NCBI GenBank assembly: GCA_934130545.1
Contig: CAKOYD010000002.1
Location: 1 to 64,000, forward strand
DNA length: 64,000 nucleotides
Direction of reading: 5' to 3'
From: an uncultured Bacilli bacterium
Lineage (GTDB): Bacteria; Bacillota_I; Bacilli_A; RF39; UBA660
The position numbers and the translations under genes were made by a program. Position 1 is the first letter of the stretch, and each line of letters opens with the position of its first letter. Of the stretch, positions 27,532 through 36,774 are shown piece by piece. The notes beneath the pieces are model-generated. The model was not told the DNA's origin. It did no database searches and saw only the letters and a list, made by a program, of their open reading frames with translations.

Positions 27532-28632
27532 CTATTTTGTTTTAAGTAATTTCTTTTGTTCTTTAGAAGAAGATTTATCCAAACTAAATAATTCAGAATA
27601 TAAATACATTTTTCTAAAAAGATTAGGATCTTTTGAACATCTTTCTTCAATTCTTTTCTTTATGCCATCAGATAGAGTTTCTTTAGGAATATTAACAATA
27701 AATCCGCAATGTGGACATAACTGATAATATCTATAAAGTGAGTCTTTTGGATCAACAAATATTTCCTTTTCATTTACATAAAATGTTTCTCCGCATGGTT
27801 TTGTATGTTCTGGTCTTATTAGTCTAGTCTCAATCATTAGAGGAATGTATTCTTCTTCAATTTCACAAACTTTTTCTAAATCACAAGGCAATTCATCATG
27901 ATATGTAAGATAAATATCTTGCTTTTCTTGTTCTGTTAGAATAGAAAAATTATAATCACAATGGTTTGATCTATTAACTATAAAATTAACAAAATTTCCA
28001 CTTTTAATTCCTATATCTTCTTTATCTCTTCTAGGTTTTCTTTCATTTTTTGGTAATACAGCGCTAAAGCTTGAAAATTTATCCATATCCTTAAAGTTAA
28101 TTGAAAAACCACTCGTCCAAATTTTTCCATCATTTTTATATCTATTAATTCTAAAATATTCATCTAGTGCAATTAATTTCTTTTCTTTGTTTTTTAAATC
28201 ACCAGATTGTTCATTTATAAATTCTCTTACTCTTACTAAAAGTCTCCAAGAATCTAATTTTGTTTGAAGAAGCATATGTTTTGAATTATCTTTTTCTAAT
28301 AAACTTAATCCAGTTTTAACTTGAATTAAAAAATCCGGGCTTTTCTTTTTTTCTTCTAATTCAACAAACAATTTACTTTGATTAAAAGGAGTATCACTTA
28401 ACAGAAAAGATTCTAAATCTAATAGCAAGTCACTTGGTAATTCCTTCAAATATATTAATAAATCATTTGAAATAAGTGTGTGTTTTTTATATTCTTTTCT
28501 GTATTTTTCATTTAATTTGTCTCTTTCTTCTTCAGTTTGTTGATACATATAAGGTGCTAAAATATATAATGCATTTTCATAAATATATTTGTATCTATTT
28601 ATTAATTCTTGTTTTATTTGTTCTTTTTTCAT
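27532..28632 (-). CDS. Hypothetical protein with a zinc-ribbon-like C-terminus, 366 aa
   Basis: The function is unknown. The N-terminal ~200 residues are helical and highly charged. The central part has NFVNFIVNRSNHCDYNFSIL. The C-terminal part has HTKPCGETFYVNEKEIFVDP followed by QLCPHCGFIV, giving a Cys...CxxC arrangement typical of a zinc ribbon. ATG 28632 is chosen because GGGAGG lies upstream, not the earlier in-frame ATG at 28677. It is an island gene on the minus strand, between the IS remnant and an HTH gene. It could be a DNA- or RNA-interacting mobile-element protein. Confidence 0.6.
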   Translation of the reverse strand: MKKEQIKQELINRYKYIYENALYILAPYMYQQTEEERDKLNEKYRKEYKKHTLISNDLLIYLKELPSDLLLDLESFLLSDTPFNQSKLFVELEEKKKSPDFLIQVKTGLSLLEKDNSKHMLLQTKLDSWRLLVRVREFINEQSGDLKNKEKKLIALDEYFRINRYKNDGKIWTSGFSINFKDMDKFSSFSAVLPKNERKPRRDKEDIGIKSGNFVNFIVNRSNHCDYNFSILTEQEKQDIYLTYHDELPCDLEKVCEIEEEYIPLMIETRLIRPEHTKPCGETFYVNEKEIFVDPKDSLYRYYQLCPHCGFIVNIPKETLSDGIKKRIEERCSKDPNLFRKMYLYSELFSLDKSSSKEQKKLLKTK

Positions 28633-28701
28633 TAACAAAACCTCCCTATGTGTTTTTATTATACAATATTTTTTCAATTTTTTGTATAAATTGACATAAA
28701 A

Positions 28702-29043
28702 ATGTATATTTATTTAATTAAATATGCTATCACTATTTTAGTGATTAGTTGTTATCAACTATTCCTGAAGTTTCGGATATACTATTTATCCGTACCAGAG
28801 CATTTTTTATCTAGAAAGGATTTATCTTATTTAGATAAATTAATTTATATAAGAATAGTAGGTTTTTGTAGAAATGATAAATATAATAATACTTGTTTTG
28901 CTAGTAATGGTTATTTTGCTAATTTATTTGGAGTTAAGCCAAAGGCAATATCTGTTACGATAAGAAAACTAAAAGATTTAGATTTAATAAATGTTAAATA
29001 TATTAGAAATAAAAATCTAGTTAAACAAGAAGTATTACTCTAA
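28702..29043 (+). CDS. Winged-helix (HTH_36-like) protein, probably truncated
   Basis: From about residue 30 the reading gives YLSVPEHFLSRKDLSYLDKL, then NNTCFASNGYFANLFGVKPK and AISVTIRKLKDLDLI. This is the replication-initiator/phage-type winged helix often found at the N-terminus of mobile-element DNA-binding proteins. The first ~30 residues are hydrophobic and lack a convincing ribosome binding site, so the true start is uncertain. The protein stops right after the winged helix, so a C-terminal domain is probably lost. Sigma-factor remnants follow immediately. Confidence 0.5.
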   Translation: MYIYLIKYAITILVISCYQLFLKFRIYYLSVPEHFLSRKDLSYLDKLIYIRIVGFCRNDKYNNTCFASNGYFANLFGVKPKAISVTIRKLKDLDLINVKYIRNKNLVKQEVLL

Positions 29044-29098
29044 CAAATAATGTATGGAAAGGGATAAGTAATAATGAAGTAGTAAATAAGGAAGAAGA

Positions 29099-29352
29099 GA
29101 TGATTTATACTTGCTTGATATTATTCCATCAAAAGAAGAAAAAATTCTAGATATGTTAACAAAAAAGAATTAGAAGATTCATTAAATAATTTAAGTAATG
29201 ATGATAACTTTATTATATGCAGTTTATATGGTATTAAAACTAAAAGAATAACTCAAAAGAATTTAGCAAAGATAATTAATTGTGCTCAAAGTTGTATTGC
29301 TAAAAAACATAATAAAATATTAAATCTAATAGAAGAGAGTCTGAGATATTGA
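29099..29352 (+). pseudogene. Remnant of a sigma factor region 4, frameshifted
   Basis: One frame reads DDLYLLDIIPSKEEKILDML up to a stop at 29172-29174. After a one-base shift in a run of A, the reading continues KELEDSLNNLSNDDNFIICS, then LYGIKTKRITQKNLAKIINC and AQSCIAKKHNKIL, ending at 29352. The pattern LYGIK...TQ..LA..I..xQS.xxxx..KIL is that of region 4 of sporulation-type sigma factors (SigE/SigK/SigG), where it reads YGLK...TQ.E.A..LGISQSYVSRxEKxxL. No region 2 is seen. A good terminator follows, which supports a once-functional gene. Confidence 0.5.
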
Positions 29353-29368
29353 AATCAGATTCTTTTTT
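29337..29368 (+). terminator. Terminator after the sigma-factor remnant
   Basis: GAGTCTGA and TCAGATTC pair over 8 bp (one G-U) around a 10-nt loop, with TTTTTT following. Confidence 0.75.
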
Positions 29369-29690
29369 GTTATTAAAAATAACCGGCAAAATAATGAGAG
29401 AACATTAAAGTAAGATACTCCGGATTTTAAGAGCAAAATCATTGACCATAATGTAAAATAATGGTAAAATATTAAGCAAACGACTTGGGGAAACATATTG
29501 TGAAAAATGTTGGCTGTTTTATAAAGATAGCTGCTACTGATGAATGGCTAATTAGGCAATATATATTTTCTATTTAAAAATTAATATCAATAATTTGTGC
29601 CTTATAAAACGTTGTGTTGTAGGTTATGATGCCAATTATTTTTTATTGTATGTTAAACTTCAAGCTTGGAGGAAAGGACTGATATATGAT
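29369..29690 (+). other. Leader region of the glycan operon
   Basis: This ~320-bp stretch precedes the long operon and must hold its promoter. Candidates are AT-rich, such as GTAAAATAATGGTAAAAT around 29450-29467; none is close to consensus. The uxs frame stays open upstream to 29595 but lacks a ribosome binding site. A short reading with CEKCWLF near 29500 looks like decayed coding DNA. No known riboswitch is recognised. Confidence 0.4.
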
Positions 29691-30635
29691 ATGAAAATTT
29701 TGATTACAGGTGGAGCAGGATTTATTGGAAGTAATTTAGTTGAGAAACTTTTAGCTGATAATCAAATTTATGTTGTTGATAATTTATCTACTGGAACTTA
29801 TGAAAATTTAAAAGAATTTGAAAACAATGAAAATTTTAAGTTTTATAATATGGATATTACCGATAATAAAATTATTAATTTTATAAGAGAAAACTCATTT
29901 GATATAATTTATAATCTTGCATGTCCTGCAAGCCCACAATATTATTTGAAATTTCCAATTGAAACATGGGAATCGAGTGTTTTGGGTGTTAGAAATTTAT
30001 TAAAAGCAATAGAAGGAACAAACGTAAAACTATTTCATTCTTCTACTTCTGAAGTTTATGGTGATGCTCTTGAAAATCCACAAACAGAAGAATATTGGGG
30101 GAACGTTAATTCAATTGGTGTACGAGCATGTTATGATGAAGGAAAGAGAGCAGCAGAAGCTTTAATTTATGACTATATTAGAAAATATGATGTAGATGTA
30201 AGGGTGGCAAGAATATTTAACACATACGGACCTAAAATGAGAAAGGAAGATGGGAGAATTATATCTAATTTTGTTAATCAAGCATTATTTAATGAAAATA
30301 TTACAATTTATGGCGAAGGAAAACAAACAAGAAGTTTTTGCTATATCGACGATACATTGGATTTTATTTTAAAACTAATGTCATTTGATAAAAAAATACC
30401 ATTTCCAATTAATGTAGGTAATCCAGTGGAGATTTCTGTTTTAGATGTAGCAAATATAATAAAAAATACAGTAAATACAAAATCATCAATTATTTTTATG
30501 GATGCAATGAAAGATGATCCTCATAAAAGAAAACCAAATATCAATAAGGCAAAAGAAATTTTAAATTGGGAACCGAAAATAGATTTTAATGTAGGATTAG
30601 AAAAAACTATAAAATATTTTGCGGGTAGGAAATAA
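29691..30635 (+). CDS. UDP-glucuronate decarboxylase (UDP-xylose synthase)-like
   Basis: The 314-residue SDR enzyme has the NAD-binding GGAGFIGSN at residues 7-15 and the UXS-specific block HSSTSEVYGDALENPQTEEY followed by WGNVNSIGVRACYDEGKRAAE, which includes the catalytic YxxxK. This block is characteristic of UDP-xylose synthases, which turn UDP-GlcA into UDP-Xyl. ATG 29691 is chosen since GGAGGAAAGG lies 14-23 bases upstream. It is the first gene of the glycan operon. The enzyme that supplies UDP-GlcA (Ugd) is the last gene of the same operon. Confidence 0.88.
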   Translation: MKILITGGAGFIGSNLVEKLLADNQIYVVDNLSTGTYENLKEFENNENFKFYNMDITDNKIINFIRENSFDIIYNLACPASPQYYLKFPIETWESSVLGVRNLLKAIEGTNVKLFHSSTSEVYGDALENPQTEEYWGNVNSIGVRACYDEGKRAAEALIYDYIRKYDVDVRVARIFNTYGPKMRKEDGRIISNFVNQALFNENITIYGEGKQTRSFCYIDDTLDFILKLMSFDKKIPFPINVGNPVEISVLDVANIIKNTVNTKSSIIFMDAMKDDPHKRKPNINKAKEILNWEPKIDFNVGLEKTIKYFAGRK

Positions 30636-30637
30636 GT

Positions 30638-31501
30638 ATGATAACTGTTGAAAGTTTAGAAATTCACGTTTCTAATCATTGCAATCTATCTTGCCGTGGA
30701 TGCTCACATATTTCACCATTAGAGAAAAAAGAATTTTTAAATGAAGAAAATATGTATTTGGTTTTAAAAAAATTAAGTTCCGTTTTACATTGTAAGGTTA
30801 TTAGATTGCTTGGAGGGGAGCCAACCTTAAATAGTAATTTAGAAAATATTGTAAGTAAAATAAAAGAAATAGGTATATCTGATGAAATATCTATTCCAAC
30901 TAATGGCATTTTAATATCGAAATTATCTGAAAATATTTTAAATAATATTGATATCGTAGAAATATCTAATTATAATTACAATGAAAAAATTTCAAAAAAT
31001 TTAATTGAATGGGCAAAGAAAAATAAAGATAAAGTCACTACATACATATATTTATATGATTATTTTAGAGAACCATTTTCATATCATAAAAATGCTAATA
31101 AACAATTGGTTGATGATATATATAAAACATGTATTATATCCCAAAAATGGCAATGCTTTAATGTGTATGGTGAATATTTTTATAAATGCCCTCAATCATT
31201 AGCAATTTGTAAAAATATAGAAAATTGTAGTTTTGATAAAAATGGTATTAAAATTTTAGGTAATCAAAACTTAGAAGAAGAGTTAGAAAAATACATTAAT
31301 TCAATATCTCCTCTTCAAACTTGTGATTATTGCTTGGGGACAGTTGGCAAGAAATTTAATATTATGCAAGTTTCTAAAGAAAAATACAAAAAAGAAGCTG
31401 AAAAAAGCATTGAAGAAATGTTAGATAAAGAATTTTTGAAGCAATCTTTAGAAGAAGATGTAGGAGATATGTTTACTGTAGGAAAAGTTTTAAAGTTTTA
31501 G
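30638..31501 (+). CDS. Radical SAM protein 1 of the glycan cluster
   Basis: The 4Fe-4S motif C15-x3-C19-x2-C22 (NHCNLSCRGCSH) and LLGGEPTLN place it in the radical SAM superfamily. C-terminal cysteines (QCF...YKCP, then TCDYC) could bind an auxiliary cluster as in SPASM/twitch enzymes. It is 287 residues long. It shares the CxxxCxGCxH variant with two further radical SAM proteins in this operon. No RiPP precursor is adjacent, so a sugar, lipid carrier or nucleoside substrate is more likely; this is inference. AGGAAATAAG precedes the ATG. It follows uxs by 2 bp. Confidence 0.85.
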   Translation: MITVESLEIHVSNHCNLSCRGCSHISPLEKKEFLNEENMYLVLKKLSSVLHCKVIRLLGGEPTLNSNLENIVSKIKEIGISDEISIPTNGILISKLSENILNNIDIVEISNYNYNEKISKNLIEWAKKNKDKVTTYIYLYDYFREPFSYHKNANKQLVDDIYKTCIISQKWQCFNVYGEYFYKCPQSLAICKNIENCSFDKNGIKILGNQNLEEELEKYINSISPLQTCDYCLGTVGKKFNIMQVSKEKYKKEAEKSIEEMLDKEFLKQSLEEDVGDMFTVGKVLKF

Positions 31502-31511
31502 GAGGTAAGAT

Positions 31512-32543
31512 ATGAATAGAGCCGTTTTAGTTGATGGAACAAACATAGATGGATTTTTAAGTAAGTATAATGTTATAACTTGTAAATTAAGAAATTCAAG
31601 AATCAAATCAAAGCAATTAGGTATTATGGAAATGCTTTTATCTAATTATGATTTAGATATAATTTTTATAAAAAATGGACCACTTAGTGATGTTAAAGGG
31701 ATTGTTTCATTTTTCGTCAAAAAAGAGAATTGGGATGAAGTACAAAATAGATTAAAAAATATTGGTTATTTTAATGAATTTTATTTTTTAGATTTTGATT
31801 CTATTGAACAATCAAATGACACAAAAATAGAAACGATTAACCCTTTGATTTGGAAAGGAAAAAAATATTCACTAAAAAAATTATATATACAAGACGAAAA
31901 AATATATGATACACAATCACCACATAATAGAAAATTCAAAATTGTTTCATTTGATGGCATTGAAAAACAATTAACAGGATATCGTGGAAATGGAACCGAG
32001 TTTGGGCGTAGGGCTTTACCAGTTGAAGATGCTAGATGTTTAGTTAATTTGTCAATGCCACATAATGAAAAAAAAATTATTGAACCCTTTGCTGGTGGAG
32101 GTGGGATTGTATATATGTATAAATATATAAATCCAGATATTGATATTACAAGTATAGATATTGATGAAACATTAAAACCAGGATTAGAATTTTATGGTTC
32201 GAAACATATTGTTGGTAGTTCAGCAAATGTTCATTTAAGTGAAAAATACGATGCTATAGTCACAGAAGTTCCATTTAGTGATAATGCAACAGAGCAAGTA
32301 ATAAATTCATTTACTAATTTATATAATAATCTTACTGACAAAGGAATAATTGTATTAATGTGTGGGAAAAATCAAAGCAAAGAAATTAGTGATTGCTTTT
32401 CTAAAGATCTTAATAGTAATTTGATTTTTTCGAGAGAATTAAATAGAAAAGGTACTGATGTTGTTATACAAATCTGGACAAAAAATTTTGAATTAAAAAA
32501 GGAATTGAATGAAACAATAGAAAGTGTTTCAAAGACTTTTTAG
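31512..32543 (+). CDS. Class I methyltransferase, TRM11/THUMP-associated-like
   Basis: The C-terminal half has a Rossmann methyltransferase with motif I EPFAGGGGIVYMY preceded by GRRALPVEDARCLVNLS, then SIDID for SAM ribose binding and TEVPFSD at the position of the catalytic [DN]PPY. The arrangement resembles TRM11-type tRNA guanosine methyltransferases. The N-terminal ~160 residues do not show a clear THUMP domain. AGGAGG precedes the ATG at 31512. Its place inside a glycan operon next to a TlyA-like methyltransferase is unusual, and its substrate is unknown. Confidence 0.7.
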   Translation: MNRAVLVDGTNIDGFLSKYNVITCKLRNSRIKSKQLGIMEMLLSNYDLDIIFIKNGPLSDVKGIVSFFVKKENWDEVQNRLKNIGYFNEFYFLDFDSIEQSNDTKIETINPLIWKGKKYSLKKLYIQDEKIYDTQSPHNRKFKIVSFDGIEKQLTGYRGNGTEFGRRALPVEDARCLVNLSMPHNEKKIIEPFAGGGGIVYMYKYINPDIDITSIDIDETLKPGLEFYGSKHIVGSSANVHLSEKYDAIVTEVPFSDNATEQVINSFTNLYNNLTDKGIIVLMCGKNQSKEISDCFSKDLNSNLIFSRELNRKGTDVVIQIWTKNFELKKELNETIESVSKTF

Positions 32544-32545
32544 AT

Positions 32546-33334
32546 ATGAAAAATAGAATTGATAAAGAATTAGTCGAAAGACAATTAATTACTTCAAGAA
32601 CAAGAGCACAAGAATTAATTGAGTCTGGATATGTTAAATGTAATAATAAGATAATATATAAATGTAATTATTTAGTAAGTGAAAGTGATAAATTGGAAAT
32701 CATAAAAAATGATAAATTGAAATATGTATCAAGAGGTGGATTGAAATTAGAGAAAGCTATTAATGAGTTTGATATAAATTTGAAAAATAAGATTATTATG
32801 GATATCGGTTCAAGTACTGGTGGTTTTTGCGATTGTGCTTTACAAAATGGTGCAAAAAAAATTATTGCAATAGATGTTGGAACAAATTTAATGCATGAAA
32901 TGTTAAGAAACAATCCTAAAATTGAATTGCATGAAAAGACAAATTTTAAAAACTTACCACATAATTATTTTGTTGATATAGATGTAATAACTTGTGATGT
33001 ATCATTTATATCGTTAAAGCAAATAATTAAAAAAATATATAATGAAAATATAAGAGTGGATCTTATTTGCTTGATAAAGCCCCAATTTGAATGCGGTAAA
33101 GAACTAGCAGATAAATATAAAGGAATAATTTTAAATAAAAGTATTCATAAACAATTGCTAAAAGATTTATTTTATTATTTTAATTCTTTGAATTTTTATG
33201 TTAAAAATTTTACTTTTTCACCTATAAAGGGTGGAGATGGTAATATAGAATATTTAGTGCAACTAAGTAATAAGAACTATACAAATAAAGAAGTTGATAT
33301 TGATAGAATAGTTGATATTGCGTTTAAAAGTTAA
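32546..33334 (+). CDS. TlyA-like S4-domain methyltransferase
   Basis: The N-terminal S4 RNA-binding domain reads RIDKELVERQLITSRTRAQE, followed by the conserved YVSRGGLKLEKA. An FtsJ-type methyltransferase follows, with IMDIGSSTGGFCDCAL and AIDVG. The conserved KPQFE is present as LIKPQFECG. Length (262 residues) and both domains match TlyA, a 2'-O-methyltransferase for rRNA that is sometimes annotated as haemolysin. It is unexpected in a glycan operon; a second copy elsewhere in the genome is likely. It may have been recruited to modify another substrate or protect ribosomes. Confidence 0.88.
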   Translation: MKNRIDKELVERQLITSRTRAQELIESGYVKCNNKIIYKCNYLVSESDKLEIIKNDKLKYVSRGGLKLEKAINEFDINLKNKIIMDIGSSTGGFCDCALQNGAKKIIAIDVGTNLMHEMLRNNPKIELHEKTNFKNLPHNYFVDIDVITCDVSFISLKQIIKKIYNENIRVDLICLIKPQFECGKELADKYKGIILNKSIHKQLLKDLFYYFNSLNFYVKNFTFSPIKGGDGNIEYLVQLSNKNYTNKEVDIDRIVDIAFKS

Positions 33335-33344
33335 TGGAGGATAT

Positions 33345-34997
33345 ATGAAGAAAAAAATAGTATTTATGTTACAAAACGGAATTGGTTTTGGTCATTTTAA
33401 ATTAGCTTTAAATATTTCAAAATACTTAAAAGAAGAATGTGAAATATCCTTTATAACACAGGCAAAATCAACTAGAATATTTGATGATTATGATTATAGA
33501 GTATATAATTTTCCAATGTTATATACATTAAAATCAAACAATGAAATTCTAATAATTAATAATATTTTAGATGATCTTATAAGTGAAATACAACCGGATT
33601 TAGTAATAGAAGATACCTATCCTGAAGATTTTTATCTAAATCTGCCATCATTAATGAATGTTTCTAAGATCTTATTATTAAATAGATTAAATAACGCAGA
33701 GTTTGAAAATTATTATTTTAATGGAATTTTAAATCAATATAAGAAAATCATTGTATTAAAAGATAAAGAATGTTTTATTAACGAAATTACTTCCAAAGAG
33801 GTGAAAATTTTTTCTGAAAATTCAACTAGGATGGTATATTTAAGCGGAGTTTATAATGAACCAACAAAAAGTATAAAGCAAAGTGTAAGAGAAAAATATA
33901 ATTTAAATAATTTTGAAAAAAATATTGTTGTAAATTGTGGCGCCGGTGGATGGCATATTGGCTCTAATGTGTGTGAAAGCATTTTTGAAGAAGTTATAAA
34001 AATTACCAATAATTTAGTTGAAAAAAATGTAAACGTACAAACAATTTTGGTGTTAGGCCCATATAGTGATTATTTACGAGAAAAATTTAAAAATATAATA
34101 AGTAGTAATATTAAAATTGTTGATTTTGAAACAAATCTTGATGCTTTGTTTAATGAAGTTGATTTATGTATATTAAGACCTGGATATAATTCAACAATGG
34201 AAGCTCTTTCTGGAAATGAAAATATCTTACTATTGCCAGGAATTTCCTATATGGAAGATCAAGATGTTTGGTGTAAAGAATTAAAATTGGAATATGGTAT
34301 TGATTTTTTAAATGTAAATAATTTGGAAAAACTTCAAGAAAAAATAGAAAAATTGATTTTAAAAAATATAAGATTATCAAAAAAGCCTATTAATAATACT
34401 TGTAATGTTTCATATGAAATATTGAAAACAACAAATGAATTGCCAGGTGGGAATCATATTCACTTGGCCATTAATAATTTAGCTAATGATTACGAAATAG
34501 ATTTAAAAGAGGTCAATAAGGGAATTGATATTTTAAAAAAAATAAATAATACATTTTTTATTGATTGTGCTTTAGTTCTTAATATGAGTGAATATTCTCC
34601 GAAAAATATACAAAACTCTGATATATTTATTATAAATAATGATTCTAATATTAATTTGAATAGATTAAGTTTCTATGATTCAAGATATAAAATTAGTTAT
34701 TCTGGTGCTTTATTAGTAGAATATAATGAAATAATATTTACCACAATCAAAAAATTTGAAAAAGAATTAATTTGTATATTGAATAATACTCAAAAATTTT
34801 CTAACAATATAATAATTACTTTTAAAGAAATAAATAAAATTGATTTTTATAGTAGCATTGATAATATAATGTATATTTTAAAAAAATATAATATTAATAT
34901 TGATCCTTTTACAAAGAAAATTGAAGAGATGGTTCAAGAAAAAAGTAATAATTATAAATTTGGATACTATAGGCCTGAAATAACTAAATTAACTTAG
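33345..34997 (+). CDS. MurG/GT28-like glycosyltransferase with a C-terminal extension
   Basis: The first ~370 residues look like a GT-B enzyme. The N-terminus reads FMLQNGIGFGHFKLAL, like the GGxGH loop of MurG. The nucleotide-sugar domain has VVNCGAGGWHIG and CILRPGYNSTMEAL, the RPGxxTxxE pattern of GT28. The last ~180 residues form a separate domain I cannot name, beginning near ELPGGNHIHLAINNL. ATG 33345 is chosen because GGAGG lies just upstream; the frame extends back to 33312 without a ribosome binding site. It should transfer a sugar in synthesis of the island's glycan. Confidence 0.75.
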   Translation: MKKKIVFMLQNGIGFGHFKLALNISKYLKEECEISFITQAKSTRIFDDYDYRVYNFPMLYTLKSNNEILIINNILDDLISEIQPDLVIEDTYPEDFYLNLPSLMNVSKILLLNRLNNAEFENYYFNGILNQYKKIIVLKDKECFINEITSKEVKIFSENSTRMVYLSGVYNEPTKSIKQSVREKYNLNNFEKNIVVNCGAGGWHIGSNVCESIFEEVIKITNNLVEKNVNVQTILVLGPYSDYLREKFKNIISSNIKIVDFETNLDALFNEVDLCILRPGYNSTMEALSGNENILLLPGISYMEDQDVWCKELKLEYGIDFLNVNNLEKLQEKIEKLILKNIRLSKKPINNTCNVSYEILKTTNELPGGNHIHLAINNLANDYEIDLKEVNKGIDILKKINNTFFIDCALVLNMSEYSPKNIQNSDIFIINNDSNINLNRLSFYDSRYKISYSGALLVEYNEIIFTTIKKFEKELICILNNTQKFSNNIIITFKEINKIDFYSSIDNIMYILKKYNINIDPFTKKIEEMVQEKSNNYKFGYYRPEITKLT

Positions 34998-35009
34998 GTG
35001 GTGTAAATT

Positions 35010-35909
35010 ATGAATAGAATTAACTCTTACGATATTTCAAAATTATCTTTTCACGATATAAAGGAATTAGAAGAAAATTATATTTCTCAAGTTAAAAACA
35101 AGAATATTAAAAAGTTAGACATAAAAATAAATGGGAATGATTTATTAATAAATATTGAACCATATTATTTAAAGTCTGATAAATGGGATGAATTAAATGA
35201 TATTTTAAAAATAAAAAAAGTAAACTTTTGGTTTAGAGATGATGATGTAGGATTTGCAAATGAGGAATTAAAAGAAATGCTATGTTTCTTTAATAAAAAA
35301 AACATAAATTTATTACTTGCTGCTATTCCTAGTAAAGTAGATGTTTTTACGAAAGAAACATTATCCAAATTCAATAATTATCTTATTGGACAACATGGAT
35401 ATAGTCATAAAAATTATTCTGATGTTGAATCAGCAGAATTTACAATTGATAGGGACACATTAATTGTAAAAAATGAAATTGAATTAGGTAATAAAATATT
35501 AGAAAAATTATTTGGAAAAAAGTATATTAAAGTATTTATTCCACCATGGTTTGAAATAGATGATAATACTCACAAAACTATAAAAGAATTAAAATACTTT
35601 GCTTTATCCAATTATTGGAGTAATAATAAAAATAAGTTTGGTATGAATGAAATTAATTGTCAAGTTGATTTGATAAATTGGAAAAACGCTTGGACTTTTG
35701 GTGGAGAAGATTTTGTATTAAATCAACTAATTAAAGAAATATCAAGTTGCAATGATGATTATATTAACATTGGTATATTGTTGCATCATGAAAGAATGGG
35801 AAAAATTGCATATCAATTCCTAGAGCGTTTTTTAAACTTTATTGAGGGAAAAGCCAATATTGTTGACTTCAATACATTGTTAAATAATATTGAGGATAGA
35901 AATGATTAG
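35010..35909 (+). CDS. Polysaccharide deacetylase-like protein
   Basis: The 299-residue protein has VNFWFRDDDVG with an Asp triad like the metal/catalytic Asp of NodB-type deacetylases. GQHGYSHKNY gives the HxxxH-type metal site, and FIPPWFEID matches a later NodB motif. There is no signal peptide, so it would act in the cytoplasm on a nucleotide- or lipid-linked sugar, unlike most NodB enzymes. GGTGG precedes the ATG. It overlaps the next glycosyltransferase by 8 bp. Confidence 0.72.
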   Translation: MNRINSYDISKLSFHDIKELEENYISQVKNKNIKKLDIKINGNDLLINIEPYYLKSDKWDELNDILKIKKVNFWFRDDDVGFANEELKEMLCFFNKKNINLLLAAIPSKVDVFTKETLSKFNNYLIGQHGYSHKNYSDVESAEFTIDRDTLIVKNEIELGNKILEKLFGKKYIKVFIPPWFEIDDNTHKTIKELKYFALSNYWSNNKNKFGMNEINCQVDLINWKNAWTFGGEDFVLNQLIKEISSCNDDYINIGILLHHERMGKIAYQFLERFLNFIEGKANIVDFNTLLNNIEDRND

Positions 35910-36774
35910 TATAATAATACCAATGTATAACTCTGAAAAATATATTGAAAAATGTATAGAAAGCATTTTAAATAATTTATATAAAAATTTTGAAATTATA
36001 GTGGTAGATGATGGGAGTACAGATGATTCAATTAAAATAGTAAAAAAATACACGAATATTAAATTATTATATTCTAACCATGCAGGACCCGGAAGTGCAA
36101 GAAATGTTGGAATAGAAAACGCTAGTGGGGATTTTATATTTTTTCTTGACAGTGATGACACTATAAATCCTAATACTCTAAAAATCTTAAAGAATAATAT
36201 TAAAAAATATGATATAGTGATTGGCAACTATAACATCATATATGATAATGGTGATATTGAATTATTTAAAACACCAACTGACTCTAAATTTAATAGTTTT
36301 TTTGAGTCAGTCACGGTTTGGAATCGTTTATATAGAAAAGAATTTTTAAATAAATATAAAATAAAATTTGAATCAATATTTCAAGGGGAGGATAGATTGT
36401 TTTTAGCAAAATTATATTTGCATAATCCTAAAATTAATGTTATATCAGATAATATATATAATTGGATGAGACATGAAAATGAAATACAAAAAACTTTAAC
36501 ACATATTAATGATGAGTCTAATTTTAATGGACAATTATATTGCATGCAAAAATTTAAGAGTTTATTAGAAAATAAAATTTCTGTAAAAGATAGAGATTTA
36601 TTAATTGAACATCTTCAATATAGTTGTATATATTTAAATGAAATTTTAAAAACAACATGTAAAGAAAAATGCGATATTAAATCTTTTGAAGAATTTATTT
36701 TATCTTTAAAATTTGATGAAAATATAGAATTGTATAAAAAAATATTTGGTAAGGAGTGGAACAATGAAAAATAA
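35902..36774 (+). CDS. Family 2 glycosyltransferase
   Basis: The protein begins ISIIIPMYNSEKYIEKCIES, with VVDDGSTDDS and FLDSDDTINP (DxD metal site), the standard GT-A fold of GT2 enzymes. ATG 35902 is chosen because GAGG lies upstream; a TTG at 35890 is also in frame. The start overlaps the previous gene and the end overlaps the next radical SAM gene by 11 bp. It is cytoplasmic, with no membrane segment, and should add a sugar to the growing chain. Confidence 0.88.
   Translation: MISIIIPMYNSEKYIEKCIESILNNLYKNFEIIVVDDGSTDDSIKIVKKYTNIKLLYSNHAGPGSARNVGIENASGDFIFFLDSDDTINPNTLKILKNNIKKYDIVIGNYNIIYDNGDIELFKTPTDSKFNSFFESVTVWNRLYRKEFLNKYKIKFESIFQGEDRLFLAKLYLHNPKINVISDNIYNWMRHENEIQKTLTHINDESNFNGQLYCMQKFKSLLENKISVKDRDLLIEHLQYSCIYLNEILKTTCKEKCDIKSFEEFILSLKFDENIELYKKIFGKEWNNEK

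Noticed and set aside
29595..29690. Upstream extension of the UDP-xylose synthase frame
   Set aside because: The Rossmann GGAGFIGS motif belongs at residues 7-14 of the enzyme and a strong ribosome binding site precedes ATG 29691, so the extension is not part of the protein.
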